Numbered from the stretch's first letter, positions 42,000-53,329 are shown. The stretch: DNA of 64,000 bases from Streptomyces sp. HD (GCF_028369295.1 NZ_JAQMYP010000038.1:1-64000), one strand, 5' to 3'. The notes: generated from the letters alone by a model not told the origin. Translations and numbers: made by a program.

Positions 42000-43645
42000 C
42001 GCACGCCTCCGGCGGCTGTCTGGATCTGTCGGATCTCGACGCGGTCCTCGCCGCTGCCGAAGACGGCGACCGGCTTGGAGTGCTCGATGGCCGCCTTGAC
42101 GCCCGGCAGGTCGACCGCGTCGCGCCGCACCGTCGGGGAGGCGACGACGTAGTCGAGGTCCTTCCAGCCGCGCGGCATCGTCCTGGTCACGGCCGGGTCG
42201 AGGTCGGCCTTGTAGAACCAGATGGCGCCGAGCCCGGGCTCGTACCCGGCGTGCACCAGGTCCAGCCACAGCGCGTCGTCGACGAGGACACGGGTGTCCC
42301 CCGGGTCCGCCACCTCGGTGGACAGCCACTTCGACGCGGCCCGGTAGGGCGCGTTGGCGTCGGCGGTGACGGCGGTGCGGTCGCCCTCGTACCAGTGCGG
42401 GACGACGTACGCACCGGCGCCGATCGCAAGGACGGTCGCGAGGGCGTACCGGCCGCCGGTGACGTACCGGTGCTCGGCCTCGGACCGCCGGCGCCGCAGA
42501 CAGGCATGGGCGACGGAGGCGGTGCCTCCGGCGAGGACCAGGGCGAGGAACGGCAGTGCCTGGATGACGTACATGGCGGGCAGGTATCCGCCCGGGCGCA
42601 TGGCCACCACGGCGAGGACGACCACCGCGAACGACGGTCCGGCCAGGGCGCGGGCGGTGACCGACCAGCGCCAGGTGGCCAGGAGCAGCAGACCCCCCGC
42701 GAGGCCGCCGAGAATGAGGACGCGGTCGTAGTAGAGCCAGGACCGCAGGACGCCGTTCGAGCCCGAGCCGGCGTCGAGGATGAAGCCCGAACCCGGCCTG
42801 GTCATCTGGTACTTGATGCCGTCCCAGAGCGAGACATGTCCGGCGCCCGGCAGCAACTCGCCCTTCAGCAGGGCGAAGAGGGGGTACGACAGGCCGATCA
42901 GCGCGCACGCCGTGACGGCGCCGGTGAGGGCGAACTTGCGGGTGTCGCGGTGGCTGTGCCGCCACATGGTGATGAGGACCGCGGGCAGGACGAGGAGCAT
43001 CGTCTCCTTGGTCAGTACGGCCGTGGCGGCCGCGATCCCGGCGCCGAAGTGGTGCCAGAGGTGACGGCTCGGCGAGGCGGCCAGGGCGAACGCGAGGAGC
43101 GTCCACATCACCGCGAGGTTGTCGAGGAAGATCTCCCGCTGGAGCACGACCGACAGGGGCGAGAGCCCGAACAGGACCATGCCGAGGCCGGCCGCCCAGC
43201 GCGGCAGCGACAGCCGCCGCCCGAGCACATAGAGCAGGACCGCGCTGACCGCGCTGATGACGAGCATCGCGGCGCGCATGGTGCCGACGGTCATCGAGTC
43301 GGGGCTGAGCGCGGCCGGTATCCAGGTCAGCAGGGCGAGCTGGATCCAGCCGAGCGGCGGGTGGTCGTACCAGTAGGTGTAGTGGGCGAGGCCCCGGCCC
43401 TCCTGGACGGCCCAGGCCTGGGCGAGATAGGTGCCCTCGTCGTCGCTGAGGGTCGGGTAGTCGGCGATGTTCCAGCCCTGGACGACGAGGATCGCGACGA
43501 GGAGTACGCCGCACAGGGCGAGGTCGGAGCGGGAGGAGCGGAGACGGCTCGGCGGTTCCGTTCGACTGGTCGAACGCGTCACAGGGACAGGTTGTCTCTG
43601 CGCGGGGACCTTCGGAGTGGTCACCGCGGGAAGGGTGGAGGTCAC
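41996..43645 (-). CDS. GT-C membrane glycosyltransferase (GT39/ArnT-PMT type)
   Basis: The 549-residue protein has a hydrophilic N-terminus, about eleven hydrophobic helices and a C-terminal outer domain. The first outer loop carries the acidic motif of polyprenyl-phosphate-dependent enzymes (YPTLSDDEGTYLAQAWAVQEGRGLAHYTYWYDHPPLGW), followed by LQREIFLDNLAVMW and TKETMLLVLPAVL. GT-C enzymes transfer sugars from polyprenyl-phosphate donors outside the membrane. The next gene could make that donor. The acceptor could be the polymer made by the first gene or a protein. ATGA overlaps on both sides. Confidence 0.92.
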   Translation of the reverse strand: MTSTLPAVTTPKVPAQRQPVPVTRSTSRTEPPSRLRSSRSDLALCGVLLVAILVVQGWNIADYPTLSDDEGTYLAQAWAVQEGRGLAHYTYWYDHPPLGWIQLALLTWIPAALSPDSMTVGTMRAAMLVISAVSAVLLYVLGRRLSLPRWAAGLGMVLFGLSPLSVVLQREIFLDNLAVMWTLLAFALAASPSRHLWHHFGAGIAAATAVLTKETMLLVLPAVLITMWRHSHRDTRKFALTGAVTACALIGLSYPLFALLKGELLPGAGHVSLWDGIKYQMTRPGSGFILDAGSGSNGVLRSWLYYDRVLILGGLAGGLLLLATWRWSVTARALAGPSFAVVVLAVVAMRPGGYLPAMYVIQALPFLALVLAGGTASVAHACLRRRRSEAEHRYVTGGRYALATVLAIGAGAYVVPHWYEGDRTAVTADANAPYRAASKWLSTEVADPGDTRVLVDDALWLDLVHAGYEPGLGAIWFYKADLDPAVTRTMPRGWKDLDYVVASPTVRRDAVDLPGVKAAIEHSKPVAVFGSGEDRVEIRQIQTAAGGVR

Positions 43646-45003
43646 GCAGGGACGTCCTCTCGGAGGTCTCGGGTCACTGCGGCGTCGGCATCGGTATGGG
43701 CGAGATGCGCGCCGACGTGGCTGGTCAGCTCCCAGTCGTTCTGGCCGCGCTGCTCACGCCATACGGCGCGGACGGCGGCTCCGGCGAGGAGCACCTGGTA
43801 GAAGGGGCCGCCCACGACGAGCTTCAGGTAGTGCACGAAGCGGACGCGCAGTCCGTACTGCTTGCCGAAGTCGTGCAGTCCGACGATCTCGAAGACGAAG
43901 GTGACGAGCGCGGTGACGGCCGGCAGGAAGGTGATGAAGGCAACGCTCACGGACACGTCGAGGAACACCGCGATCGCGATGTTGAGCGGGATGACGAGCC
44001 CGGTGAAGGCCTGCATGAACGGCGTCATGAGCGTGTACCGGGCGAGCAACCGCTGCCCGAAGGTGGGCAGTTGCCGCCAGTCCTTCTTCCGGTAGACCTG
44101 AAGGAAGCCCTGGTTCCAGCGGGTGCGCTGCTTCAGCAGCGACATCAGGCTGCCGGGCGTCTCCTCCTTGGTCACCATGTCGGAGTCGTAGGCGACGACG
44201 ACTTTCTTGCCGACGCTGGACAGGCGCACGCCCAGATCGCAGTCCTCGGCCAGACAGTTCGGGTCCCAGCCGTCGGCTTCCCGCAGCACGTCGGTGCGGA
44301 CGAAGACGGTGTTGCCGCCGAGCGGGATGAACCCCTTCTGCGCGTGCAGATGGAGGCGCGAGCGGAACCAGAAGAAGTACTCCAGGCAGTTGCGCAGGCT
44401 GTACCAGCTGGAGTGGAAGTTGATCAGCTGGACCCCGCCCTGGACGACGTCCGCCTTCGTCGTCCGGAACGCGTGGTCGACATGGGCGAGGAGCTCCGGG
44501 TGGACCTGGTCCTCGGCGTCGAAGACCCCGACGACATCGCCGCGGCAGTGCGGCAGCGCCGTGTTCATGGCCTTCGGTTTGTTCTTCTTCTCGTGGGTGT
44601 CGACGACGACACGGACGCGCGGGTCACCTGCGGCGGCCTTCTCGGCGACCTCGGTGGTCTCCGGGTCGTCGTGCCCGACGATGACGATGATCTCGAAGTC
44701 GGTGTGGGTCGACTCCAGCAGCCGCTGGATGGTGTGGTCCAGCACGGCCTGTTCGTGCCGGGCCGGAAGCAGCAGTGAGAACGACAGATGCTCGTCCCCG
44801 TCCGGTCTGCCGAACCGGGTGGAGGCGAGCACCTCGGGCGTGCGCCACGCGTGCATCTGCCACCACAGAGTGAAGGCCGCCATCCAGAACAAGGCCAGCG
44901 AGACGGCCGATATGAAGACAGACGTCAGCAACAGATCCCCCCAGATCCCCAATGCCCCCTGCCGCGACAGTGAGTCACACCTGTCGCGGAACTGTGTAGA
45001 CAT
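43642..45003 (-). CDS. Processive-type GT2 synthase (cellulose synthase-like)
   Basis: The 453-residue membrane protein has one N-terminal helix pair (about 20-50), a GT2 catalytic domain (about 70-300) and three or four C-terminal helices. The D,D,D,QxxRW set of processive beta-glycan synthases is present: IVIVGHDD, FDAED (161-165), CLAEDCDLG (Asp254) and QRTRW (292-296). This suggests polymer synthesis coupled to export. It is the first gene of the four-gene operon. It has no PilZ domain and no BcsB-like partner. The start has no clear ribosome site. Confidence 0.92.
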   Translation of the reverse strand: MSTQFRDRCDSLSRQGALGIWGDLLLTSVFISAVSLALFWMAAFTLWWQMHAWRTPEVLASTRFGRPDGDEHLSFSLLLPARHEQAVLDHTIQRLLESTHTDFEIIVIVGHDDPETTEVAEKAAAGDPRVRVVVDTHEKKNKPKAMNTALPHCRGDVVGVFDAEDQVHPELLAHVDHAFRTTKADVVQGGVQLINFHSSWYSLRNCLEYFFWFRSRLHLHAQKGFIPLGGNTVFVRTDVLREADGWDPNCLAEDCDLGVRLSSVGKKVVVAYDSDMVTKEETPGSLMSLLKQRTRWNQGFLQVYRKKDWRQLPTFGQRLLARYTLMTPFMQAFTGLVIPLNIAIAVFLDVSVSVAFITFLPAVTALVTFVFEIVGLHDFGKQYGLRVRFVHYLKLVVGGPFYQVLLAGAAVRAVWREQRGQNDWELTSHVGAHLAHTDADAAVTRDLREDVPA

Positions 45004-45122
45004 TATTTGGGATCTGTGAAGTCCGCAGGCTGTTTCGATGAAGAGCGCGTTTCATCACAACGAGGCCCGAGAGTGAGCAATTCGCACACAGGTTGCGTAA
45101 CCGCCCCTCTCCTGCTGCCGTT

Positions 45123-47156
<2,034 letters not shown>

Positions 47157-47186
47157 GGGGTCCATCCTGCCGCAGTACCCCGCTCG

Positions 47187-47441
47187 TCACGCGGCAGGCG
47201 TCTCCCGGACAGTGACCTTGAACTTCGCGATGCCGCGGTCGGCAGGTGCGGAGACGACGCTCGGACAGGCCGTACGTCGAACGTGACGGGACCGTGGAGG
47301 ACCTTGTCCGCCGCCACGCTCTCCTCCGGCGAGTCAGCGGGCTCTTCCGGGGCGGTGGCCTGCGTCGAAGCGGACGACTGCGTGGCGGGCTGCTTCTGCT
47401 CCGCGCCCCTGTCGTCCGACGACCCCGGCCCTCCTGGCCAA
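47187..47441 (-). pseudogene. Possible frameshifted remnant of a small secreted or lipoprotein gene
   Basis: This stretch between yyaL and the NB-ARC gene encodes, on the minus strand, a linker-like peptide (GAEQKQPATQSSASTQATAPEE) followed by EESVAADKVLHGPVTFDV. After one frame change near 47255-47285 it continues as VVSAPADRGIAKFKVTVRETPAA and a stop at 47187. The two halves look like the linker and beta domain of a typical Streptomyces lipoprotein. No lipobox or convincing start remains. Could also be chance coding likeness. Confidence 0.35.
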
Positions 47442-47570
47442 TTCACACGTCTCCCCAAGCGATTCACACACCTGCCGCCAGTGATCGGAGCCCGCCCGCC
47501 CTCTCGCCCCGACGCTCCGTCCGCAGCACACTTGACCAAGAACGCCATTGCCGCCGGAGGGGGACGTGAC

Positions 47571-50500
47571 ATGCGGGACAGCCATCGGGCTGAGGCCGAG
47601 CGGCTGTTGGCTCGGGCCGTGGAGGAGGAGGTGCGGCGTTCGGGCGGCCGCATCGAGGGGCAGGTGCTGCTGTCACGGGCGCGCGGGGCGCTGGACTCCA
47701 TCGCGCAGACGGCGGCCGAGGAGTACGAGGCGTACACCCGGGCCCTGGACGAGGCGGAGGCCGGCCGGCTGACGTTCGGTCAGCGGTTCGCGCGGGAGGG
47801 CGGCGGTACGCCGCTGATGGTGGCCGGCGTCGCGGCCCTCGCGGCGCTGGTGGCCGACCTCGCGCTCGGTACGGACACGACCACGGCGGTGGGGGCCGGC
47901 GTGACCGTGGGCGTCATCGGCGCGACGGCGACGGTCGTGAAGGTGGCCGGCACGCATCTGCCCGCCGCGCACCACCGCGCGGGAGCCGTCGGCCAGCCCG
48001 GCGGCCCGGAACAGCTGCGGCTGCAGTGGCTGACGGCGCTGGAGGTACGGGGCATCCGTCCGTTCCTCGACCAGCAACGGGTGCTGAGCGCGTCCACCGG
48101 CCCGAAGAAGACGGGGCCGCGGCTGAAGGGCGCGGACAAGAGCGCGGCGGCCCGCGGACGCAGCGTGCTGGAGCAGTCGTTCGGCCAACTGCCGGAGCCG
48201 GTCGATCCGTTCGGGGGCCGCAGGCAGGAGATGGCCCGCATCCGCCAGTGGGTACAGGCCGCGCGCGCGAGTACGGAGACGAAGCCGACGGTCGTCGTGC
48301 TGCACGGGGCGCCCGGCAGCGGTCGTACGGCACTCGCCGTCCACGCGGCCCACGATCTGAAGGACCAGTTCCGCGGGGCGTGCGTGGTGGATCTGCGGGG
48401 CGACACGACGGAGGAGTCGCCGCTGTCCACCCGGGATGCGCTGCTGCATCTGCTGAACCGACTGGGCGCGCCCCGTGAGCAGCTTCTGTTCCGTGAGCGT
48501 TCCTCGGCGGAGCAGCAGGTCAAGCGGCTGAGCGAGCTCTACCACCAGCACCTCACCGGCCTGCCGGTCACGGTCGTACTGGACGACGCCTCAAACCCGG
48601 AGCAGATCCGCACCCTCGTCCCCGAGCGCTCCGACAGCCTGGTCCTGGTCACCGCCCGCGAGCCCCTCGACCTGCCCGCGGACCTCGCCGCCTGGGTGCA
48701 CGAGCTTCCGGTGGCGGCCCTGGACGCGGCGGGCGCGGAGGAGCTGCTGACCGCGACGGCACAGGACTCCTCCGGCCCCTACGACGCCGAATCCGCCGAT
48801 CTGATACGGCAGTTGTGCGGCGGGCTGCCGCTGGCGCTGCGGATCGCGGGCTCGTCGCTGGGGCCGCGTTCACCGCGCACGCTGGCGACGGACCTGGGCG
48901 CGTACGGCCCGGTGGAGCCGATCGAGCGGGTGCTGTGGCTGCGCTACACCGACCAGCCGGAGATGGCGAGACGCCTGCTGCGCCGGCTCGCACTGGCCGG
49001 CCGGGCCTCGCTGGGCGCGGCAGCGGCGGCGTCGCTGCTGGCCACGGACGAGGCGGAGGCGACCCGCCACCTCGTGGCCCTCTCCCGGTCGGGCCTGATC
49101 GACCACGTCCGCGGCAACCGCTACCGCCTGCACGACCTGGTCCGCGACTTCGCCCAGGCCCGCCTCCTCGACGAGGAGGAACCGGCGGAGCGTACGGCCG
49201 CGCAGGAGCGGCTGATCGTGAACTACGCGGAGCTGGCGGACTCGGTGCTGCGCCTGGTCGACGGCAACATGTCGACCCGCTCCGACCGTTTCAGCCCGCA
49301 CGGCTTCACCTCGCTGGACGACGCGCTGCGCTGGCTGGACGACGAGTCGAGCTTCATCACGGCGGCACTCAGACACGCGGAGGACGTGAACCAGGCGGCG
49401 GTGCTGAACCTGCTGGGCGCCCTGTGCGACTACTGCCTGCTGCGGGGCGACCTCTACCGCCTGGGCGAGATCAGCGAGTTGGCCGAAGCGGTCGACCAGG
49501 GCCTGCTGGTCCGCTCGGTGCAGTGGCGCACGGGTATCGCGGCCCGGCAGCTCGGCGAGCTGGACAAGGCCCGCACGACCCTGGCCTCGGTGGTGGACCT
49601 CTATATGGAGGCCCACCATGACGCGGGCGCGGCCCGCGCCCTGTGCTCCCTCGGCATCACCCTGCACCACCAGGGCAACCTGACCGAGGCGGCGACGAAA
49701 CTCCGCGAGGCCCTGGACCTGCAGTCGGCGCCCGCGCTGGCGACGGACCGCGCCTGGACGATGCACGCGCTGGCGGCGGTGGAGCGGGACCGCGGCCGGA
49801 TCTCCGAGTCCCTCGCCCTGCTGACCGAGTCGCTGTCCCTGCACCGCGCCGGCGAGTCGATCCACGGCGAGGCCTGGGCCCACTTCCAGCTCGGCCAGCT
49901 GGGCCTGCGCATGGGCGACGTACCGCGCGCGGAGACCGAACTGCGCACGGCCCTGGATCTGTACGGCCGCACCCGCGACGCCCGTGGCGAGGCCTGGGCC
50001 ATGACCCAGCTGTCCCGCGCCCGGCTGGTCGCCGGCGACCCGTCCCCGGCGGTGGACGGCCTGCGCCAGGCGGCCGCCCGCCACCGCGACAACGAGGACG
50101 CGCGCGGCGAGGCCTGGTCCCTCTACTACCTGGGCCAGGCCCTGGAGGAGACGGGCAACCTGGACCTCGCGGTACGCGAGCTGGAACGTTCACGCACGAT
50201 GTTCTCCCGTATGCGCGACGTGTACGGCCTCGCCTGCGCCCGGCACCACTCGGCACGGGTCACCCGCGACCAGCGCGCGGCGCAGACCGGCTCGCTGAAG
50301 AACTCCGGTTTCGCCCGCCAGCTCCTGATGGACGCCCGGGCCGACTTCCAGCGCATCGGCGTCTCCCACGGCGAGGCCTGGACCTGCCTGGAACTCGCGG
50401 TCGTGGACGCCGGCAACACCCGCACCCAGCAGGCCCTGACCCTGTGCGACGAGGCGGTGGGCCTGTTCACGTCGTACGGGGACCGCAGAGGCGAGGACTG

Positions 50501-50771
50501 GGCCCGCTTCCTGCGCTGCACACTGCTGCCGTACGCGGCACCCGGCGGTGTGGAGATCGGGGCGGCCGTGGCGCAGGAGGAGCTGGCCCAGCTGTCCCGC
50601 ACCGGCCATCCGCTGCGGGACACGAAGCTGGACGACTACGTGGAGGCGTACCAGCTCCTGCTCGAACGCGGCGTGAACCTGGAAGCAGGCTGGCAGGCAT
50701 GGCGGCTCGGCATGGTGCCGAACCGCCATGCGCGCGAGGTCATGGGGGTGGCGACGACAGCCCGGCAGTGA
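47571..50771 (+). CDS. Membrane-anchored NB-ARC/TPR (STAND-type) protein with altered Walker A
   Basis: The 1066-residue protein begins at the ATG with GGAGGG upstream. Residues 1-75 are helical and charged. Two hydrophobic segments at about 82-127 (VAGVAALAALVADLA, VGAGVTVGVIGATATVV) form a membrane hairpin. The NB-ARC-like domain (about 235-480) has Walker A GAPGSGRT (246-253), with Arg in place of the invariant Lys, and Walker B VTVVLDDAS. Winged-helix-like LHDLVRDFAQARLL follows near 523-537, and then about 500 residues of TPR-type helical pairs, many carrying a repeated GEAW signature (HGEAWAHFQLGQL, RGEAWAMTQLSRA, RGEAWSLYYLGQA). No DNA-binding or effector enzyme domain is visible. It fits a signal-transduction STAND protein; nucleotide hydrolysis is doubtful. 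Confidence 0.9.
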   Translation: MRDSHRAEAERLLARAVEEEVRRSGGRIEGQVLLSRARGALDSIAQTAAEEYEAYTRALDEAEAGRLTFGQRFAREGGGTPLMVAGVAALAALVADLALGTDTTTAVGAGVTVGVIGATATVVKVAGTHLPAAHHRAGAVGQPGGPEQLRLQWLTALEVRGIRPFLDQQRVLSASTGPKKTGPRLKGADKSAAARGRSVLEQSFGQLPEPVDPFGGRRQEMARIRQWVQAARASTETKPTVVVLHGAPGSGRTALAVHAAHDLKDQFRGACVVDLRGDTTEESPLSTRDALLHLLNRLGAPREQLLFRERSSAEQQVKRLSELYHQHLTGLPVTVVLDDASNPEQIRTLVPERSDSLVLVTAREPLDLPADLAAWVHELPVAALDAAGAEELLTATAQDSSGPYDAESADLIRQLCGGLPLALRIAGSSLGPRSPRTLATDLGAYGPVEPIERVLWLRYTDQPEMARRLLRRLALAGRASLGAAAAASLLATDEAEATRHLVALSRSGLIDHVRGNRYRLHDLVRDFAQARLLDEEEPAERTAAQERLIVNYAELADSVLRLVDGNMSTRSDRFSPHGFTSLDDALRWLDDESSFITAALRHAEDVNQAAVLNLLGALCDYCLLRGDLYRLGEISELAEAVDQGLLVRSVQWRTGIAARQLGELDKARTTLASVVDLYMEAHHDAGAARALCSLGITLHHQGNLTEAATKLREALDLQSAPALATDRAWTMHALAAVERDRGRISESLALLTESLSLHRAGESIHGEAWAHFQLGQLGLRMGDVPRAETELRTALDLYGRTRDARGEAWAMTQLSRARLVAGDPSPAVDGLRQAAARHRDNEDARGEAWSLYYLGQALEETGNLDLAVRELERSRTMFSRMRDVYGLACARHHSARVTRDQRAAQTGSLKNSGFARQLLMDARADFQRIGVSHGEAWTCLELAVVDAGNTRTQQALTLCDEAVGLFTSYGDRRGEDWARFLRCTLLPYAAPGGVEIGAAVAQEELAQLSRTGHPLRDTKLDDYVEAYQLLLERGVNLEAGWQAWRLGMVPNRHAREVMGVATTARQ

Positions 50772-50804
50772 CTCGGGCACCGAGCCCCCGCCGCGCCGTC
50801 GCCC

Positions 50805-51056
50805 TCAGCGCTGCTGTGACCTGGCCGCGCCCGTGGCGTCGGCGCCCTCGTCGGAAGCGCCCGCCTCGGGATCCGGGGCCTCCTTGAAGTCGACCTTGTT
50901 CATGTGGCGGCTCATGGACTTCATCAGGCCCCACACCGCCACCGCCATCACCGCGAAGACGATGAAGCCGAGGACACCGGGAGTGACCTTGTCCTCGTCG
51001 ACCTCCTTGGCGAGGGTGGCGAGCTGTGTCATTGCCAGGCTTGCGCTTGCGCTCAT
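50805..51056 (-). CDS. Small single-pass membrane protein downstream of mca
   Basis: The 83-residue protein (75 if the ATG at 51032 is used) has one transmembrane helix at about 30-50 (VTPGVLGFIVFAVMAVAVWGLMKSM) and a charged C-terminal tail (VDFKEAPDPEAGASDEGADA). The ATG at 51056 lies one base after the mca stop, so the two genes are coupled. The pair is commonly found together in Streptomyces; its role is unknown. Confidence 0.85.
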   Translation of the reverse strand: MSASASLAMTQLATLAKEVDEDKVTPGVLGFIVFAVMAVAVWGLMKSMSRHMNKVDFKEAPDPEAGASDEGADATGAARSQQR

Positions 51057-51057
51057 G

Positions 51058-51939
51058 TCAGGCATTGTCGCGGATGCCCGCAAAGAGGTCGTCCTCGGGG
51101 AGGGAGGTATCGACGAGGGACTTCGCGAGCTCGTACTCCTCCGTCGGCCAGACCTCCCGCTGGAGCTCCAGCGGGACACGGAACCAGCCGCCGTCGGGGT
51201 CGATCTGGGTGGCGTGTGCGAGCAGCGCCTTGTCGCGGATCTCATAGAAGTCGCCGCACGGCACATGCGTGGTGAGCGTGCGCTGCTTCATCCCGAACTC
51301 GTCCCAGCGCTTGAGCCAGTCACCGTAGGGAGACTCCATGCCCCGGTCGAGCATGGCCTGGTGCAGCGCCTCGGTGCGGGGGCGGTTGAAGCCCTGGTTG
51401 TAGTAGAGCTTCCGCGGCTGGTAGACGGGGCCGTACTCCGCCTCCGGGTACTTCTCCGCGTCCGCCGCACCCTCGAAGGCCACCATCGAGATCTTGTGGG
51501 TCATGATGTGGTCGGGGTGCGGGTAGCCGCCGTTCTCGTCGTAGGTGGTGATCACCTGGGGTCGGAACGAACGGATCTGCTTCACCAGCTCACCGGCCGC
51601 CTTGTCGACGTCCTCCAGGGCGAAGCAGCCCTCCGGGAGCGGCGGCAGCGGGTCGCCCTCGGGCAGGCCCGAGTCGACGAAGCCGAGCCACTCCTGCTCG
51701 ACCCCGAGAATCCCGCGGGCCTCGTCCATCTCCTTCTTGCGTACCTCGTGGATGTGCTCCTCGATGTACTTGTCACCCTGCAGCTTCGGATTGAGGATGG
51801 AGCCGCGCTCCCCGCCCGTGCAGGTCACGACCAGCACGTCCACCCCCTCGGACACGTACTTCGCCATGGTCGCCGCGCCCTTGCTCGACTCGTCGTCGGG
51901 GTGGGCGTGCACGGCCATCAGTCGCAGCTGGTCAGTCAA
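51058..51939 (-). CDS. mca: Mycothiol S-conjugate amidase
   Basis: The 293-residue zinc hydrolase cleaves mycothiol conjugates of electrophiles and antibiotics into a mercapturic acid, which is exported, and GlcN-Ins, which is recycled. The LmbE/MshB fold is clear: AVHAHPDDESSKGAATMAKY with zinc ligands His13 and Asp16, TCTGGERGS, and YPHPDHIMTH with His144. Length agrees with actinobacterial Mca (about 290), somewhat shorter than MshB paralogues. The TTG start is supported by GAGGA about eleven bases upstream. The window thus comes from a mycothiol-producing actinobacterium. The small membrane protein gene follows; a DUF4307 gene is divergent. Confidence 0.96.
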   Translation of the reverse strand: MTDQLRLMAVHAHPDDESSKGAATMAKYVSEGVDVLVVTCTGGERGSILNPKLQGDKYIEEHIHEVRKKEMDEARGILGVEQEWLGFVDSGLPEGDPLPPLPEGCFALEDVDKAAGELVKQIRSFRPQVITTYDENGGYPHPDHIMTHKISMVAFEGAADAEKYPEAEYGPVYQPRKLYYNQGFNRPRTEALHQAMLDRGMESPYGDWLKRWDEFGMKQRTLTTHVPCGDFYEIRDKALLAHATQIDPDGGWFRVPLELQREVWPTEEYELAKSLVDTSLPEDDLFAGIRDNA

Positions 51940-52140
51940 GACTCAATCCTCGTAGTCGGCGCCCGGTGCGAACCGGTGCAATTCAATAGGTGCCGTCCCG
52001 CAGGGACGTCGTTGAGGGGCGGCGGTCGGGTGGCGGGCGGGGGCTTCTATAGTGACCGAATCGGGGGACGGATAATTCCGGGGGACGGCCCCGAGGCCCC
52101 GTTTTGGGACATCCGTCCCGCTCCGGCCGAGAGGACGATC

Positions 52141-52539
52141 ATGAGTACGGCGAGCACGCGGCTGCCCGAGGGCCGCTACGGCCGCTCCTCGGACGCGCGC
52201 TCCGACCGCACGCTCAAGGTCGTCGGCACCGTCCTCGGGGTGGCCCTGCTGGCACTGATCGGCTACTTCGGCTACTACTACGTCGGCCAGAACAAGATCA
52301 GCGCCGAGGTGATCAAGTTCGACGCCGGCCAGGACGCGGTGAACGTGCACCTGGAGGTCCGCAAGGACGCCGGCGCCTCCGGCTACTGCACCCTGCGCTC
52401 CCAGGCGGAGAACGGCGCCGAGGTGGGCCGGGCCGACTTCCGCTTCGACGGTGACGCGACCCGCATCGACAAGGTCGTCACGCTCCGTACGACGTCCCGG
52501 GGGACGACGGCCGAGCTGCTCGGCTGCCACGCCGACTGA
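52141..52539 (+). CDS. DUF4307 membrane protein
   Basis: The 132-residue protein has a basic N-terminus, one transmembrane helix at about 27-49 (VVGTVLGVALLALIGYFGYYYVG), and an outer beta domain with two Cys (SGYCTLRSQ, ELLGCHAD). DUF4307 proteins are conserved in actinobacteria next to mca, as here, divergently. Role unknown; the location suggests a link with thiol metabolism or the envelope. ATG follows GAGAGGACGATC. Confidence 0.92.
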   Translation: MSTASTRLPEGRYGRSSDARSDRTLKVVGTVLGVALLALIGYFGYYYVGQNKISAEVIKFDAGQDAVNVHLEVRKDAGASGYCTLRSQAENGAEVGRADFRFDGDATRIDKVVTLRTTSRGTTAELLGCHAD

Positions 52540-52750
52540 CCTCGCCGACCGAATCCGACCGGCACTGATCGACACCGACCGGGTTCGTCCAGAATGCGTA
52601 GGCGCTGACCTGCGTTGATGTGATTCTGATGGCTTATGTCCTCCCCCTTCGGCCATTGAATTGTTAGGCTCGTGGTTTCGCCCTTCCGTGAGGGAACATC
52701 CTTCTGGGTAGGGCGATGCTTTGTATTCCCAGTAACTACGAGGAGCACCT

Positions 52751-53251
52751 GTGACCCAGACCAGCGAGAACGTCACCTGGCTGACCCAGGAGGCGTACAA
52801 CAAGCTCAAGGATGAGCTTGCGTTCCTTACTGGTCCTGCGCGCACGGAGATCGCCGCCAAGATCGCGGCCGCGCGCGAGGAGGGCGACCTGCGCGAGAAC
52901 GGCGGGTACCACGCGGCCAAGGAGGAACAGGGCAAGCAGGAGCTCCGTGTGCGCCAGCTGACCCAGCTCCTGGAGAACGCCCAGGTCGGCGAGGCGCCCA
53001 CCTCCGCGGACGGTGCGGTGGCGCCCGGCATGGTCGTGACGATCGCCTTCGACGGCGACGAGGACGACACCCTGACCTTCCTGCTCGCCTCCCGCGAGTA
53101 CGCGAGCGCGGACATCGAGACCTACTCGCCCCAGTCCCCGCTGGGCACCGGCGTCATCGGCCACAAGGTCGGCGAGGACGCCGAGTACGAGCTGCCGAAC
53201 GGCAAGAAGGCCTCGGTGCGGATCATGAAGGCCGAGCCCTACAGCGGCTGA
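52751..53251 (+). CDS. greA: Transcription elongation factor GreA
   Basis: The 166-residue protein rescues backtracked RNA polymerase by stimulating transcript cleavage. The N-terminal coiled-coil hairpin (about 8-80: WLTQEAYNKLKDELAFLTGPARTEIAAKIAAAREEGDLRENGGYHAAKEEQGKQELRVRQL) carries the acidic tip residues in EEGDLREN. The C-terminal FKBP-like domain contains YSPQSPLGTGVIGHKVGEDAEYELPNG. GTG start with GAGGAG upstream. Single gene with its own promoter region of about 210 bases; followed by a strong terminator. Confidence 0.97.
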   Translation: MTQTSENVTWLTQEAYNKLKDELAFLTGPARTEIAAKIAAAREEGDLRENGGYHAAKEEQGKQELRVRQLTQLLENAQVGEAPTSADGAVAPGMVVTIAFDGDEDDTLTFLLASREYASADIETYSPQSPLGTGVIGHKVGEDAEYELPNGKKASVRIMKAEPYSG

Positions 53252-53295
53252 CCGGACCGTGCGGCGGCTGACCCCGACCGACCCGTCCTTGACCG

Positions 53296-53328
53296 GCCCC
53301 CGGCGCCCACGTGGCGCCGGGGGCTTTT
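53296..53328. terminator. Strong terminator after greA, probably bidirectional
   Basis: A perfect 12-base stem GCCCCCGGCGCC (53296-53307) / GGCGCCGGGGGC (53313-53324) with a CACGT loop is followed by TTTT. It lies 45 bases after greA and touches the stop of the convergent ABC permease gene. Confidence 0.93.
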
Positions 53329-53329
53329 G

